Below, piece after piece: positions 18,766 through 28,853 of a stretch of 41,142 bases of DNA. The notes under the pieces were generated by a model. It saw nothing but the letters and a program-made list of their open reading frames with translations, did no database searches and was not told the origin of the DNA. This DNA comes from Gyrodactylus bullatarudis (lineage: Eukaryota > Platyhelminthes > Monogenea > Gyrodactylidea > Gyrodactylidae): NCBI GenBank assembly GCA_012064415.1, contig SSNU01000078.1:116428-157569 (forward strand), in the 5' to 3' direction. The position numbers were made by a program, and so were the translations under genes. Numbering within the stretch: the first letter of the stretch is position 1; each line of letters opens with the position of its first letter.

Positions 18766-21700
18766 ATGAATCTCACCAAGGTAACTGAAGAAGATAAGAA
18801 AGAACGCGAGTTTATGAAAATCATGAGCAGTATGACACCTCTGGAAAATGAACCAAACTTGCTAAAGTCAGATATAACGTGAGTACTTTAAATTTAAAAA
18901 TATATTTTTCAACCCTTTTCTCTTTCAATCTTACAGAGAAAAATCAAACTAATTATTTCAAAAAACATGAAATTAACAATCTGTTAGATCAATAATTCAT
19001 AAAAAGTCTTTTTCTCTTACAGTAATAATTGCAACCAATTATCCCCTATTTTGATCTTATATTTGTACAGTGCACTGCAAAACTCATGGATATCAGAAAA
19101 TAAGACGTATCCAGAGTCTATAATAAAATAATTTTTCGTAAGGATTTCAAAAATCGAATCAGATTTTACCATATAGTCATTATTTAAGGCGGGAAATCAA
19201 AATGAATTCAAAAAAGATAAAAATTCGTTGATTTTAAGACTTTAAACGCCAGATTTAAAGGCCAGATAAAGATATCTCAACTAAAAATAACGAATTATAT
19301 TTTGATTCTTCACAAATTCTCAGGCATTAAACTTCATTTTTACCAATTTCTAAAGCCTCAGATGAATCGAAAAAATATTCCTATTAAGGGATTGATTGAG
19401 TGAAAAAGAAGGATTGTCTTAACCCATAAAAAATGTTTATTCTATCATAAGAGGTGACCTATTACAACAGGTCTTGAGTTATGCATTTCAATCTGACATC
19501 TTTTTTGACATCTTCTGAAGGAAAAGAGTATAGGCTCTATTTTATATTTGAAATTTCCAGTGAACTCTTCCATTGATTGGAGTGTACCATGAAAAAACCA
19601 ATTTGAATCATTGTCTTCTCCACATGATTGAATGAATAATTATTGGATTTTCTCTGATTTTGAAGAAAAACGAATCGATTTTTTGAGCTTAGAGAAAACA
19701 ATTCTGAGAATTACTAACGAGAAAAAGGAAGGTGTATGTTGGTAAAAGAGTTCCAAATCAATAAACTCGACAATTCAAATAATTTCAAGCAAATACTATT
19801 TTCAGTTTTTTCTGAATTAATAAGAGAATAGAGAGTGTAATAAGAAAATTCTCTATCCCCAAGCGATATCACTCAGTCAATGGCTCATTTTTGATAAAAA
19901 ATCAATTGTAATGCGTGATGTAGTTTTTATTAATTTACACGTTAACAGTTCCCAAAAAGTCACGAGTGCAAAATGAAAAGGAACCAAAAAATTTTGATAC
20001 ACTAAAGATAATTTCGACTGTACTTTTCATTAGATAGTGACACTGTTTTTCGAATCCCATCAGTTAACCCTCGCTCTGGATATTCAATTGTGCTTATGGG
20101 AGTTTCAATACAAATGGGGGTGTATAGACCCCCATATCCAGAGCGAGGGTTAAGAAATGAAAATTATCAAATTAAAAATTAAATCTGACTACATGTGATA
20201 TGATAATTTTGTAGATTACTCATAACTAGAAAAGTATTTTAAAAAAAGGATGTTGACAAAAATTAAATCTACTCCTGATTAGGGTAATACAAAATTTTAT
20301 TTTCTATGCCTTGATCAAAAATTGATGTTTTAACCATGAAAAACACATTTTGGAAATCAAAATGAAAATTTTTCATGTTCTGATATGCAAAAGTCCCATT
20401 TTCCCTAAAATCATCAAAATTTACCTAACTTCCTGGGACTTTCTTCCGACAGTTGAAAGGACACTCAATTTTTACTATAAGCCCTATTTTTATTTAAAAA
20501 GTTGCAAGAGCTATTCAAAAGTCTCAATTTTGTCCTTTCTCGTAGTGAAATTCATTGAAAAAATCTTGGCGCGTGTCCAAAAATTGTCCTATTCAGTCGA
20601 GATTTTGTATATCAGAACAAACTCGAAAACGTATGGTTTTATAGGAAAGAATGCTTAGTTTTCGATAATCTTCAAAATGAGATTAAGGCTGGGAAAAGTT
20701 GAAAAATTCGGCCTACTCTACTGCTGATGATTTTACCTTTTCCAGGGCTAGTTGCAATTTATTCAATTCTGATTAAAAATTACATTTGTCAAAAAAACTC
20801 TGAATTCCTTTTCTGAGATTAGGAAATTATCAAAAATTGATCACCCTGAGAAGGATATAGCGGTGATCAGACAGGCCACGATACTTCAATTTCTAATTTT
20901 TCGATTTTGTATAAAAATGCGGGTGATGACAGCACGGATTTGTGGGCGAAGGAGAAATTCTTCATCAATCACTTTACACCAAATCTATATGTTAATACAC
21001 CCTGAAAAAATCTGGTCAATTTGGGAATATTAAACGATTTTAGGGAAAATGGGAAATGGCATATTAGAACATGAAAATTTTTAAATTTAGTTTTCGAAAA
21101 CGGCAATTATGGAGCTTGAAGAATTTATTTGAAGCGTGAAATAGAAAAGTTTGTCCATCTCTAATAAATATGTTTTTAGAAATAAAACCTACTAGCAAAG
21201 TGTGGTAGCATGTTATTACTAGGTATCTTCTTATAAATTCTATCTTGACGGAGATTCTTTTCTCACACCTAGATTTTAGAAATTGGACAAGAAAGTATTG
21301 ACTCCATAAGAGAGTCAAAAAATATTCAACTCCCGGTGGCAGATGTAGACGAGTTTCGTCATCATTAGGACTCGTCAGTCCACCATAGCCAGGATTCGAA
21401 AATAGTGAACTTCTTCTTCATGTTATTTTTAGGTAATCTTCACACTTGTATTTGAGATTTTTTTCAGGAGAAGGCTCAAATGTAAAAAATTTAGAAAAAT
21501 GAATAGTTTGCATTTCATTAGATTCATTGTAGGATGTATATTCTTCAGAAAGCAGTGCTCTATCATCAGATAGAACATACTTTTTATTTCTCTTTTCACA
21601 CTGATATGGAATGAATGAAGAAGAAAATAATCCCCCTTAAACAGAGAACGTTTACAAATACAGTATATCGTATGGATAATTTCATCCATCGCTTTTATGC

Positions 21701-24700
21701 TTGAGTTGCATGTGTTCACAAATCTAAAAATTATCTTGAAATAATTGGTATTCTGTTAATCAGATCGATTCCAATAATTTAAGGCATCAGCTTAAAATCT
21801 AAGCTCATTTTCGATAAAGTTGTTGAGAAATCATTCCAGGATGGGGATTCTCAAGATGTTCAGTAAAATTTTATATTTTTTAGCTTTTATAGTTATATTA
21901 TTGCCATCTTCTGAATCAAAACGAAAGGAAAATATTGATTTTTTCGATAAAACTGTAATTACGAGCTAAATATTCATGTAAATTTTCATAAACGTCCGAG
22001 AATCCTCTTAAGTTCATCATTCAAAATTCAAAAGTTGAAAGAGAATATATTAAATCACTAAATGTACATTTCTCAAAGGATCATCAGTAGTGTCGCTTTA
22101 AAACTGATAGAATTTTAAGTCAATCCTAATATTAAATTTACCATGGAGAAAGAATCTAATTCTTTGAGTTTCTCAGATGTAAAACTAACCAGAAAAGAAG
22201 ATGGATCAATTACAAGAAATATTTACAAAAAGAAGACGGATAACGGCAAATATCTACATTATGCCAGTTTTAGTTCTATTTCACACAAAAGAGGTTTAGT
22301 AATTGGTCTAGGCAAGAGGATTAGAAGAATAGCAAGTCCAGAAGAATGGCCTAATGAGATAGAGAATTCAAAGTTATGCCTAATGGAAAATGATTACTCA
22401 GCCAGATTTGTGGACAAATTCATCAATAGATCTGATATCATAGACGATGAAACAAACAACACAGATGAGGCTGAGAAGACTACAATTTTCATGAAGCTTA
22501 ATTTTAAAGGTGACGGTTTTAGTAATGATGTTAGGAAAAGATTGGTTAATCTTATCGATCAACATTACAATAATATACAATTGAAAATTGTATTTAAAAC
22601 ATAGAGATTATTCAATTTGGCCCAAAAGGATTCACTTAAACCTGAAGAAAATACTCTATTGATTTACAAATTTCAATGCACTTGTGGGGCTTCATATATA
22701 GGACGAACAATAAGGAAACTTTCTACAAGATCCAGTGATCATTTGAAGAAAGACACAGCGGTTACAAGACATCTTAAACAAGAAAGTCATACTGCCTCAA
22801 CTTCGAATTTTTCTATTCTTTACAAAAGTCTTGGTGATGATAGCATAGATGTATGGGTGAAAGAGAAATTCTTTATTAATCTATACAAACCAAATCTATG
22901 CGTTCAGAAAAATTATTCCTACAATCTTCAACTACCCTGGCCGATGTGAGCTTTTTCACTTTTCTCTCCATTTCTGCTATTTATTGGAGAGTTTTGGTGT
23001 TTTTTTAGCTCACATTTTATTCTGTTTCTTAATCTTTTACTATTTCTTTGAGAATTTGTATATTATTATATTCATTGACTTTTTAAAATTCTATCATTTT
23101 TAAAGTGACACTACTGATGATCCTTTTAGAAATGTACATCTAGTGATTTAATATATTCTCTTCCAACTTTTGAATTTTGAATTAAAAACTGTAATAACCA
23201 CCAACATTTTCAACTTCATATTAGTAGCAAATTGAGAATTTTAAGCCGTATCGAAAATGCTTCGCCATTGTGGTTAAAAAATCGCTACTCATTTTTCAAT
23301 GTATTTTTACTATAGGTAATCTATGTCGTTTAATGAGTATTTTTATATCAATCACTGTCAATCTGTTTTGAGTATATAAAGCTAATTGATTCTGAATTTT
23401 TTTCTTCAACTGGTAAAAGTGGGAAACATGAGTAGGATTCCAAAAAATCTTTAACAAATTCGAATTCTTGATGAAAATATCGTGATTTCTGGAAAAACCA
23501 TAGATTCCCAACTTCATATCAACCAACTTTATAACTCACATGTTCATTTTTAACACTTGGAAATGAAAAAGGTATAGAGCCGACGAAATTGGGCAGAAAT
23601 TTTAATTAAAAAAGGCATATATTTAAAAATATTTTTTGGCATATAAAGGCAAAAGGTACCAAGTAAAAGGTACCATTTATCTCTTTTCTTCAGTAAGTCT
23701 ACGGTTTTCTTAGTTCCTTTGAACTTGCAACCAGTGAGATTAGAGAAGATAATTTCTGGATTTCTTGTCAGTTTAAGCTTGAGATTAGCCAAAATCTTTT
23801 GTACGACTTGACATTATATGGGACCTATCTATGGTCTATCCTATGGTTTGTGAATACTGATTACGAATCAACAGTTGTTTTAATGCAATTATTTTTGGTT
23901 CAGGAGTTATCGATCAAAAAATGACCCATTCTTTGATCAAAAAACAGGTTATTTTTGTAAGTTTAGCAGATAGAGTTCAGGCAATTGCATATTTGAATTC
24001 TAGAGGTATGGTTCCTCGATAAAAGTTATCTTACTTTTTATTTATGACCCTGGGATGTAGGTTTCCAAATAAAACTTTTAAACAAAAATTGATTTTTTGA
24101 AAAAAATCAACTATCTTTAAATTAGTATATCACGAGTTTGACGAATGATAGAGCCAAGATCTTTGCGTATTCCAGGAGATTAATAAATTTCCTGTCGAAT
24201 GGTGGGCAAACGAGGTATTTTCTGAGGCTTGAATGAATAATAATGAGTTGCTAAAATGACATGTGATAGAACTATCACCGAGGGACTTTAAGGGTTAATT
24301 CTAGCCTAATTGAACATAATAACATGTACTCATTCATGAAAACAATGACAAATATTTCGAATTGGATGTAAGAAAGTTGATGGATGAACCTCTTCAGATA
24401 AAATTTCTAATATTGGCCTAATTTTGGATTCATTTTTTCTTTTGGGGCAGCTCTTGAAACTTTTTCGAATAGATTTTGGAATTATAGAAAACTTTGGTGA
24501 TATTTTTGAGAATAATAATTCAAGGTGATCAAATTTCTCGTATGAATTTTCAAAATACGTTCGTTATATTCTCATATTTTACCAAATCGAGTCATCTTCA
24601 AATTATTACAATTTTTCAAAAACCTATTGTATCTTAATAATTAATAATGATGGATCCTCTTTCAGAAGAGTGGTCAGTTATTTATTTTTTTAGATTCTTT

Positions 24701-27700
24701 AAGTACGAAACTTACCTTTCCAAGTTAAAAGTTGATTTCTAACAATTTCAGAGCTAAACGTTTCCTCAAGTCGCGAGATTACGTCATTAAAAATGCAGAG
24801 CTTTTGTTGAAAAACGACTTGGAATGGCGTCAGATGAAGAAGCCCCTTCAGGTTGAATGCAAAATGTGTTTAGATAAGCCAGGAGCTCATAGCATGGTGA
24901 GTGTATTCTAAAAATATTTTTCCACCTGTATTCTTGATTTATGATTTTTACAATAAATTCACTGAAAGAGGGCCTCATTAACTAGCTCTATGATGGGGGA
25001 TTATTATTAGAAAAAATTGGTAATGATTTCCCGTTCAAAATTATAACAAACATACTAAATTATAGATAAATCAATTCTTCTAATCAAGATGTAAGGAGTC
25101 TAGAGTTCAAACTTGTATAATATCCCGATCACTATGATTAAATACTCTTCCATTTAATATACGAGAATACAGTTGATTGAGAAGAAAATTGAAAATTTCT
25201 TACAGGTATTCTTATTTAATGAAAGAAATCCTACATTTTCGTTACAAAATGTACCGAGTATATATTACAATATTTCTGAAATTAACATTGGGAGACATGC
25301 AATGAAGAGCAAATCGTAGGCAGAAAATCTTTTTCATCTTTCCTTAAAATCATGAATATTCTTTTTTATTCCGTGATCATGATCTGATATATTTTCCATT
25401 GCTCTAGCAAAAATTCGTGATGAATTTAATACAACAGAAAATGTTTGCCCATTAGAGTAAAAGAAATCAATCAATGTTCGAACACTTTCTTCAAAATATC
25501 GAAGGTTCATTTGAAAGCCTTTGGACCAATAGTTTTGTAAAATAGCTCGGAGATAGAAAAGAATTGTTGGTTTCTGAACTCAAGAGGAAGGTTAAAGGAA
25601 ACAAAAGTTATATTTCTCCGGGTCTCTTTAGACTCTACCTCGGTTAACATGTAAATATTATTACAATGCATTAATTTAGGTCCTTCCATTGGTTGATTTT
25701 GATGCTCAGACATCTTTAGGTAGGTTAGGGGGAGGCGAGGGAACCAAATTGAAATCATTTCTGCTCTCAATCTGATGTAAAAGTAAATTTTTTCAACATG
25801 AACCAAGAAAAGATGCTTTATCATGTAAATTCGGTCAATATAAAGTTGGAAAAAAACTTCATCAAAAACTCAAAACTTCTACTTATTGAAGAAAAAAGTA
25901 AAACTCCTATTTTTGAACTTAGAGCTGGGAATTTTCATTTATTTGAAATTGGGAGTTTGGTCTAAAGAAGAATCGAATATTCGAGAGATCCACCGTTTGC
26001 GAGGCATTATCAAGAATTCGATTTATTTACAAGTAGTGAATATGACCAAGAAATCGAAATTCAACTCTAAAATCTGAAAATGAGGCAATCAGATTTAGAA
26101 TAATAGAATTTCTCCACTTTTCTACCCACTGTTGCTAATTATTGGAGAATTTTTTTTCAGCTTAAATTTATTCTAATCTTCTCAAATTTTTACTATTTCT
26201 TTCATAATTTATCATTTTCAAAGCGTTGCAACTGAACGTTTTTTTAGAAATACACATTTGGTATTAATATATCTTTTTTCCACTTTTCGAATGACATCAA
26301 TTATCTTTATGTGTCTGAAACGGTCTTAAAGAGTTAGAGCTTGAATATTTGAAAAAAAACCTAAACACACATAATAAAAGCGACTCTGATTATGAATATC
26401 TTTCAGTTTAATAAATAAAATTGAGCAAAAAGTAATTTTAATAATAAATTTGATAAAAAACTCTTGAGTTTTTCGTATTTCGAAATTTTGGATTCTTGAA
26501 TAAATTCAAGCTTGATAGGCTTCAAGTCTTCATCGGGATAGTCAACCTTTTCTTTCATCTTCAGTCTCTTTACTTTCTGAGGCTTTTTGGCGTTGACCGC
26601 AAATTGAATACTGTAACTAATTTGATGTTTTATTGAGAACTGTAATAGAGAATACTTTTTATTGACTTCATAAATTTTCATGTTATAAAAGACTTTTTTG
26701 ATTTTGGCAGTATCGGCTATTCTCCTCCATCCAACTATTGATAATTTCAAATATGTTTGCTTTAAAAATTGATAAATCTTTACCATGGCCATCTCTTGTA
26801 ACCTAATTCGGCTGTATTTTTTAGTTTCACAAAAATACGATACGGTACATGAATATTTCTTATCAAAAGTGATGTAACAAACACTGATATCTTTGTGGTT
26901 AATGCTCGGATCGTTTTTCCAGAACTGTTTCCCATACAAACAATCTTCACAATGTCTATAACTATCCATCATGGTAACAATAAGATTTTGAGTTTTGTAT
27001 TTGAAAAATACGCATTTATACAGAACATGATTGAGGCTGAGAACATTTTGACATCCAGCAATATATTTTTCTGGCTTCAGACACCTTTCGTGAATTGCCT
27101 TTTTTCCCTGTTCAATACAAATTTTATGTTTCTCATCCAAATGTCTAAAAGTACTGATATCTTCGAAAAACATGGTTGTCCCAACAATATCATCATATAG
27201 TTCTGCTCCATACTGATAAAGGAATTTCATATCAAACAACGTAGTCGTTCCAAAAAGTTCATCTAATCTTTTATCTAATTGAATCAGATTTTCCATAAGA
27301 AAACTCTCTTCAAATACGAACCCTTTATGTCTCAATCCGTTATACAGGTTCTCTAAAAAATCAACCTTTTTATGTTTAGCAAAGACACAGAAAACATCTT
27401 CGTTAGTGTAACATCCGAATGCATCGATTCCTCCCACAAATTTTAGACTTTTTGTATCTAATTTTTTCATGAAACTGTCAAAAATCCTGATAGGAAATGT
27501 GAAATTTTCATTTGGATTTCTGTGGAATGTGGTTACCTGTTTCATGAATTCAAAGATTAAAATTGTAAGGTTTTGCTTAGCAACGCTACCTTCAAAATAA
27601 TAAATCGGCTTGAAAGGGCCAATCTCAAAGGGTCTCTTTTTATTAAGGAAAACATATTCTGCATATTGATCCAAATAGCCCCTTCTGAGAGAGGTGAGAT

Positions 27701-28142
27701 CATGAAATTTTGGATCGCTAAGAAAATTCCAGTAATTAACTGTCGAATGTTGAAGATCATCGGATTTGGGATTTACCCCTAAACAGGTATACATTACAGA
27801 TAGAATATGGTAATAGAAAATTATTCTCAGCATAATGGTTATTTAATTAATTTTCAAAATAATTCAATGAAAGTGTAGTTACTAAATTTCATTGAATCGA
27901 ACCAAATGGAAAATGATTATCCTGAAAAATTTATTGATAAATTTATTTTTCTCTCTTTCTCTAGAGACAAATTGGTTTTGATCTCATCCAAAGACCAGTC
28001 ATTTATTCCTCATTTACGCAAGCATCTGTTGCCAAAGTTGACCCATCAAACGTGATTGATCATATGATTTTTATTTTGGAAAATTGTGTAAAGACAATGA
28101 TACCCGGAGTTAACCAATGGGTTCTTATTTTTGACTGCAGTG
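18766..28142 (+). CDS. Sec14-like CRAL-TRIO lipid-transfer protein, 5' part (three exons found)
   Basis: Exons 18766-18878 (donor GTGAGT), 24752-24896 (acceptor TTTCAG, donor GTGAGT) and 27965-28142 (acceptor CTCTAG, donor GTGAGT) join in phase into about 145 aa. The start MNLTKVTEEDKKEREFMKIM leads into the CRAL-TRIO N-terminal helices AKRFLKSRDYVIKNAELLL with NDLEWRQM. The third exon begins the lipid-binding domain: RPVIYSSFTQ, MIFILENCVKTM, then PGVNQWVLIFDCSG, matching the strand-helix-strand start of Sec14 domains. These proteins carry phosphoinositides or other lipids between membranes. The second half of the domain should begin with an exon after 28142, but none was found before F-spondin at 28854 or elsewhere in the window, so the gene may run on beyond it or be broken. 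Introns hold PLE, SINE and MITE copies and a nested antisense gene. Confidence 0.8.
18879..20040. other. CRAL-TRIO intron 1, no feature recognised
   Basis: AT-rich intron sequence, stops in all frames. Confidence 0.5.
20068..20149. mobile_element. 82-bp piggyBac-like MITE
   Basis: Perfect inverted ends CCCTCGCTCTGGATAT, flanked by TTAA at 20064-20067 and 20150-20153. TTAA duplication and a CCC start are the piggyBac hallmarks. A diverged partner with CCCTCGCCCTGGA lies at 30954. Confidence 0.8.
20260..20903 (+). repeat. 650-bp dispersed repeat, copy 2 (partner at 10403-11060)
   Basis: Near-identical to copy 1 over its length, including the 102-codon non-coding open frame. A short inverted match to its own left part (CGATTTTAGGGAAAATGGG, and AGAACATGAAAAT) lies at about 21028-21075, so the repeat may be the left arm of a larger fold-back element. 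Confidence 0.9.
20838..20990 (+). pseudogene. Family-1 PLE GIY-YIG C-terminal fragment
   Basis: Translates in shifting frames as [12 protein letters not shown], then ILYKNAGDDSTDLWAKEKFF and INHFTPNLYV, matching the 22.7-22.9 kb copy. Frameshifted and truncated. Confidence 0.65.
21184..21400 (-). mobile_element. tRNA-derived SINE with hammerhead, copy 1 (5'-truncated)
   Basis: Collinear with 37723-37988: from the SINE tail (CCTACTAG, AGTGTGGT, TCTCACACCTAGAT, ATAAGAGAGTCAAA, ATATTCAACTC) to the hammerhead and a partial box B (GAATCC preceded by TTC) at about 21391-21400. The tRNA head upstream of box B is missing. It lies in CRAL-TRIO intron 1. Confidence 0.8.
21335..21384 (-). ncRNA. Hammerhead ribozyme in SINE copy 1
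   Basis: Minus strand: stem I strand GGTGGA (21384-21379), core CTGACGA (21378-21372, fits CUGANGA), stem II GTC/GAC closing an 8-nt loop, GAAA (21357-21354), a short stem III region, then ATC with predicted cut between 21342 and 21341, then TGCCACC (21341-21335) pairing back to GGTGG with one bulged G. The full conserved core and the G-C closing pair of stem II are present. Stem III is weak. The arrangement is type I. Confidence 0.7.
22056..22092 (-). ncRNA. Hammerhead-like ribozyme, family-1 PLE, copy P1 (left repeat)
   Basis: Minus strand: CACTA (22092-22088), core CTGATGA (22087-22081), stem II TC...GA with a CTTT loop (22080-22073), GAAA (22072-22069), TGTACA as a two-pair stem III (22068-22063), TT, predicted cut between 22061 and 22060, then TAGTG (22060-22056), perfectly complementary to CACTA. 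Very short stem III is typical of PLE hammerheads. Stem II of two pairs without the usual G-C closing pair is the weak point. Confidence 0.6.
22143..22949 (+). pseudogene. PLE reverse-transcriptase C terminus plus GIY-YIG endonuclease
   Basis: One frame runs from 22143 to the TGA after 22946, broken by a single TAG at 22602-22604. The first part has DVKLTRKEDGSITRNIYKKK, NGKYLHYASFSSISHKRGLV and LNFKGDGFSNDVRKRL, the region after the RT palm in Penelope-like proteins (pattern YRKPTxTxRYLHxxSxHPxxHKRS). The second part has [50 protein letters not shown] and VWVKEKFFINLYKPNL, a full GIY-YIG domain with YIG, Arg and the glutamate of EKFF. The fingers and palm with YADD are absent, so the copy is defective. 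The ATG at 22143 is probably not the true start: the ORF is simply joined to the left terminal repeat. Confidence 0.85.
23109..23145 (+). ncRNA. Hammerhead-like ribozyme, family-1 PLE, copy P2 (right repeat, sense)
   Basis: CACTA 23109-23113, CTGATGA 23114-23120, TCCTTTTA 23121-23128, GAAA 23129-23132, TGTACA 23133-23138, TC 23139-23140, predicted cut after 23140, TAGTG 23141-23145. Same strand as the ORF. Stem II keeps only its outer pair. Confidence 0.6.
23366..23531. mobile_element. MITE, AGCTAATTG family, short copy
   Basis: Left end AAGCTAATTGATTCTGAATT; right end ATAGATTCCCAACTTCATAT followed by CAACCAACTTTA. Interior deleted relative to the 5.7-kb copy. Confidence 0.5.
23880..24240. 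repeat. Paralogue of the repeat into which the family-2 PLE inserted
   Basis: Collinear with 650-761 plus 3881-4110, continuous here through GCATATTTGAATTCTAGAGG. It lacks the PLE and so shows the pre-insertion order. Confidence 0.6.
24241..24751. other. CRAL-TRIO intron 1, distal part; nothing recognised
   Basis: AT-rich with no open frame, ending in the acceptor TTTCAG at 24746-24751. Confidence 0.5.
25250..25824 (-). pseudogene. Possible decayed coding sequence, family unknown
   Basis: Three overlapping minus-strand frames read like one broken protein: MSEHQNQPMEGPKLMHCNNI with NLPLEFRNQQFFSISELFYK (25824-25507); then, shifted, MNLRYFEESVRTLIDFFYSN with FARAMENISDHDHGIKKNIH; then MKKIFCLRFALHCMSPNVNF. 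Nothing is recognised. It lies 0.6 kb downstream of the secreted-protein gene on the same strand, and a broken relative or an element ORF are both possible. The coding reading could also be chance. Confidence 0.3.
26105..26285 (+). repeat. 3' end of a family-1 PLE with decayed hammerhead
   Basis: Shares CTCCACTTTTCTAC, TATTGGAGAATTTT and TACTATTTCTTT with the 22-kb 3' region, then a degenerate hammerhead block at about 26227-26265 where the core reads CTGAACG instead of CTGATGA while GAAA and TTGGTATTAATATAT remain. Confidence 0.6.
26403..27833 (-). CDS. Unknown secreted protein, 476 aa, intronless
   Basis: A single uninterrupted frame, long for this AT-rich sequence. MLRIIFYYHILSVMYTCLG looks like a signal peptide. 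The mature part has about 15 cysteines, including CYTNEDVFC, CLKPEKYIAGC, YRHCEDCLYG and SYFC, which fits an extracellular, disulphide-bonded protein. Other pieces are FGTTTLFDMKFLYQYGAELY and IYQFLKQTYLKLSIVGWRRI. The last 100 residues are lysine-rich (KKPQKVKRLKMKEKV) and the extreme C terminus (FLSNLLLKLLFAQFYLLN) is hydrophobic, as in a GPI-anchor signal or membrane anchor. I recognise no domain. It lies antisense inside intron 2 of the CRAL-TRIO gene. Being intronless and nested, it may be a retrocopy or a lineage-specific gene. Confidence 0.65.
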   Translation of the reverse strand: MLRIIFYYHILSVMYTCLGVNPKSDDLQHSTVNYWNFLSDPKFHDLTSLRRGYLDQYAEYVFLNKKRPFEIGPFKPIYYFEGSVAKQNLTILIFEFMKQVTTFHRNPNENFTFPIRIFDSFMKKLDTKSLKFVGGIDAFGCYTNEDVFCVFAKHKKVDFLENLYNGLRHKGFVFEESFLMENLIQLDKRLDELFGTTTLFDMKFLYQYGAELYDDIVGTTMFFEDISTFRHLDEKHKICIEQGKKAIHERCLKPEKYIAGCQNVLSLNHVLYKCVFFKYKTQNLIVTMMDSYRHCEDCLYGKQFWKNDPSINHKDISVCYITFDKKYSCTVSYFCETKKYSRIRLQEMAMVKIYQFLKQTYLKLSIVGWRRIADTAKIKKVFYNMKIYEVNKKYSLLQFSIKHQISYSIQFAVNAKKPQKVKRLKMKEKVDYPDEDLKPIKLEFIQESKISKYEKLKSFLSNLLLKLLFAQFYLLN

Positions 28143-28853
28143 GTGAGTAGTTTAATATTTTAATAAAACCTGATGTATTATTACTAGGTTGGTCACAAAA
28201 TAGCACTTTTACTATGTACTACTTGTAAGTAAATTATTTAAAAATAAATTTTTTCGTTTAGGTTAGGCAGAATATTGCATCAAAACGTGTGATCAGACAA
28301 ATGAGGTTAAATAATATCCCAAGCTTAAAATTTTTCTTCGACCAATCAAAAACCTTCAATACAGGCCTTTTTACGAGATTGAGACGCTTTAAAAACAGCC
28401 TAATTCAAATGAGATGATAGTAATAAAAAAAATAAGATTTGTTCTCATGTCACCATTTATCTGAAAAGGGATTAGCCCGGAGAAATAGCAAAAAATACCA
28501 ATTAATTAGTGGAAAAATAGCATTCGATTTTGAATAGCAGAAAATAGCAAAATGAGGAAATATCCTTGATGCTTAAGAATGTTAATTTCATAAATCTCAT
28601 TAAAATTCTAGCAACATATTAAAAATAACGAAAATACCATTTTGACCGCCCTAATTATTACTTTAATTGTAAAATTTGCCAAATCTGACAATTCTACAGT
28701 ACTCAATTTGTTGAATTCTAGAAAGCTAAAATCTGCCGAATGAATCTAAAGTTGTTTTCAAAATCTTAAAATTCCAAAAAAATCTGACTTCTACTTTTGA
28801 AATGAATTTATGTAATTAATTAATTGAACCATAATTTGATAGTAATTCGTTAT
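28143..28853. other. No exon recognised between CRAL-TRIO exon 3 and the F-spondin stop
   Basis: AT-rich. I looked for the second half of the CRAL-TRIO domain here and did not see it. Confidence 0.5.

Larger units (their letters stand above)
22019..23181 (+). mobile_element. Penelope-like element, family 1, with inverted terminal repeats
   Basis: Left repeat about 22019-22115 and right repeat about 23083-23181 are inverted copies (both contain the blocks TTCAAAAGTT, AATATATTAAATCACTA, GATGTACATT-like and GGATCATCAGTAGTG). Between them lie the RT C-terminal region and GIY-YIG domain (22143-22949) and a 3' untranslated stretch with CACTTTTCTCTCC and ATTTATTGGAGAGTTTTGG that recurs at 26.1 and 37.0 kb. 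The catalytic RT core is missing. A target duplication was not identified. Confidence 0.75.
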
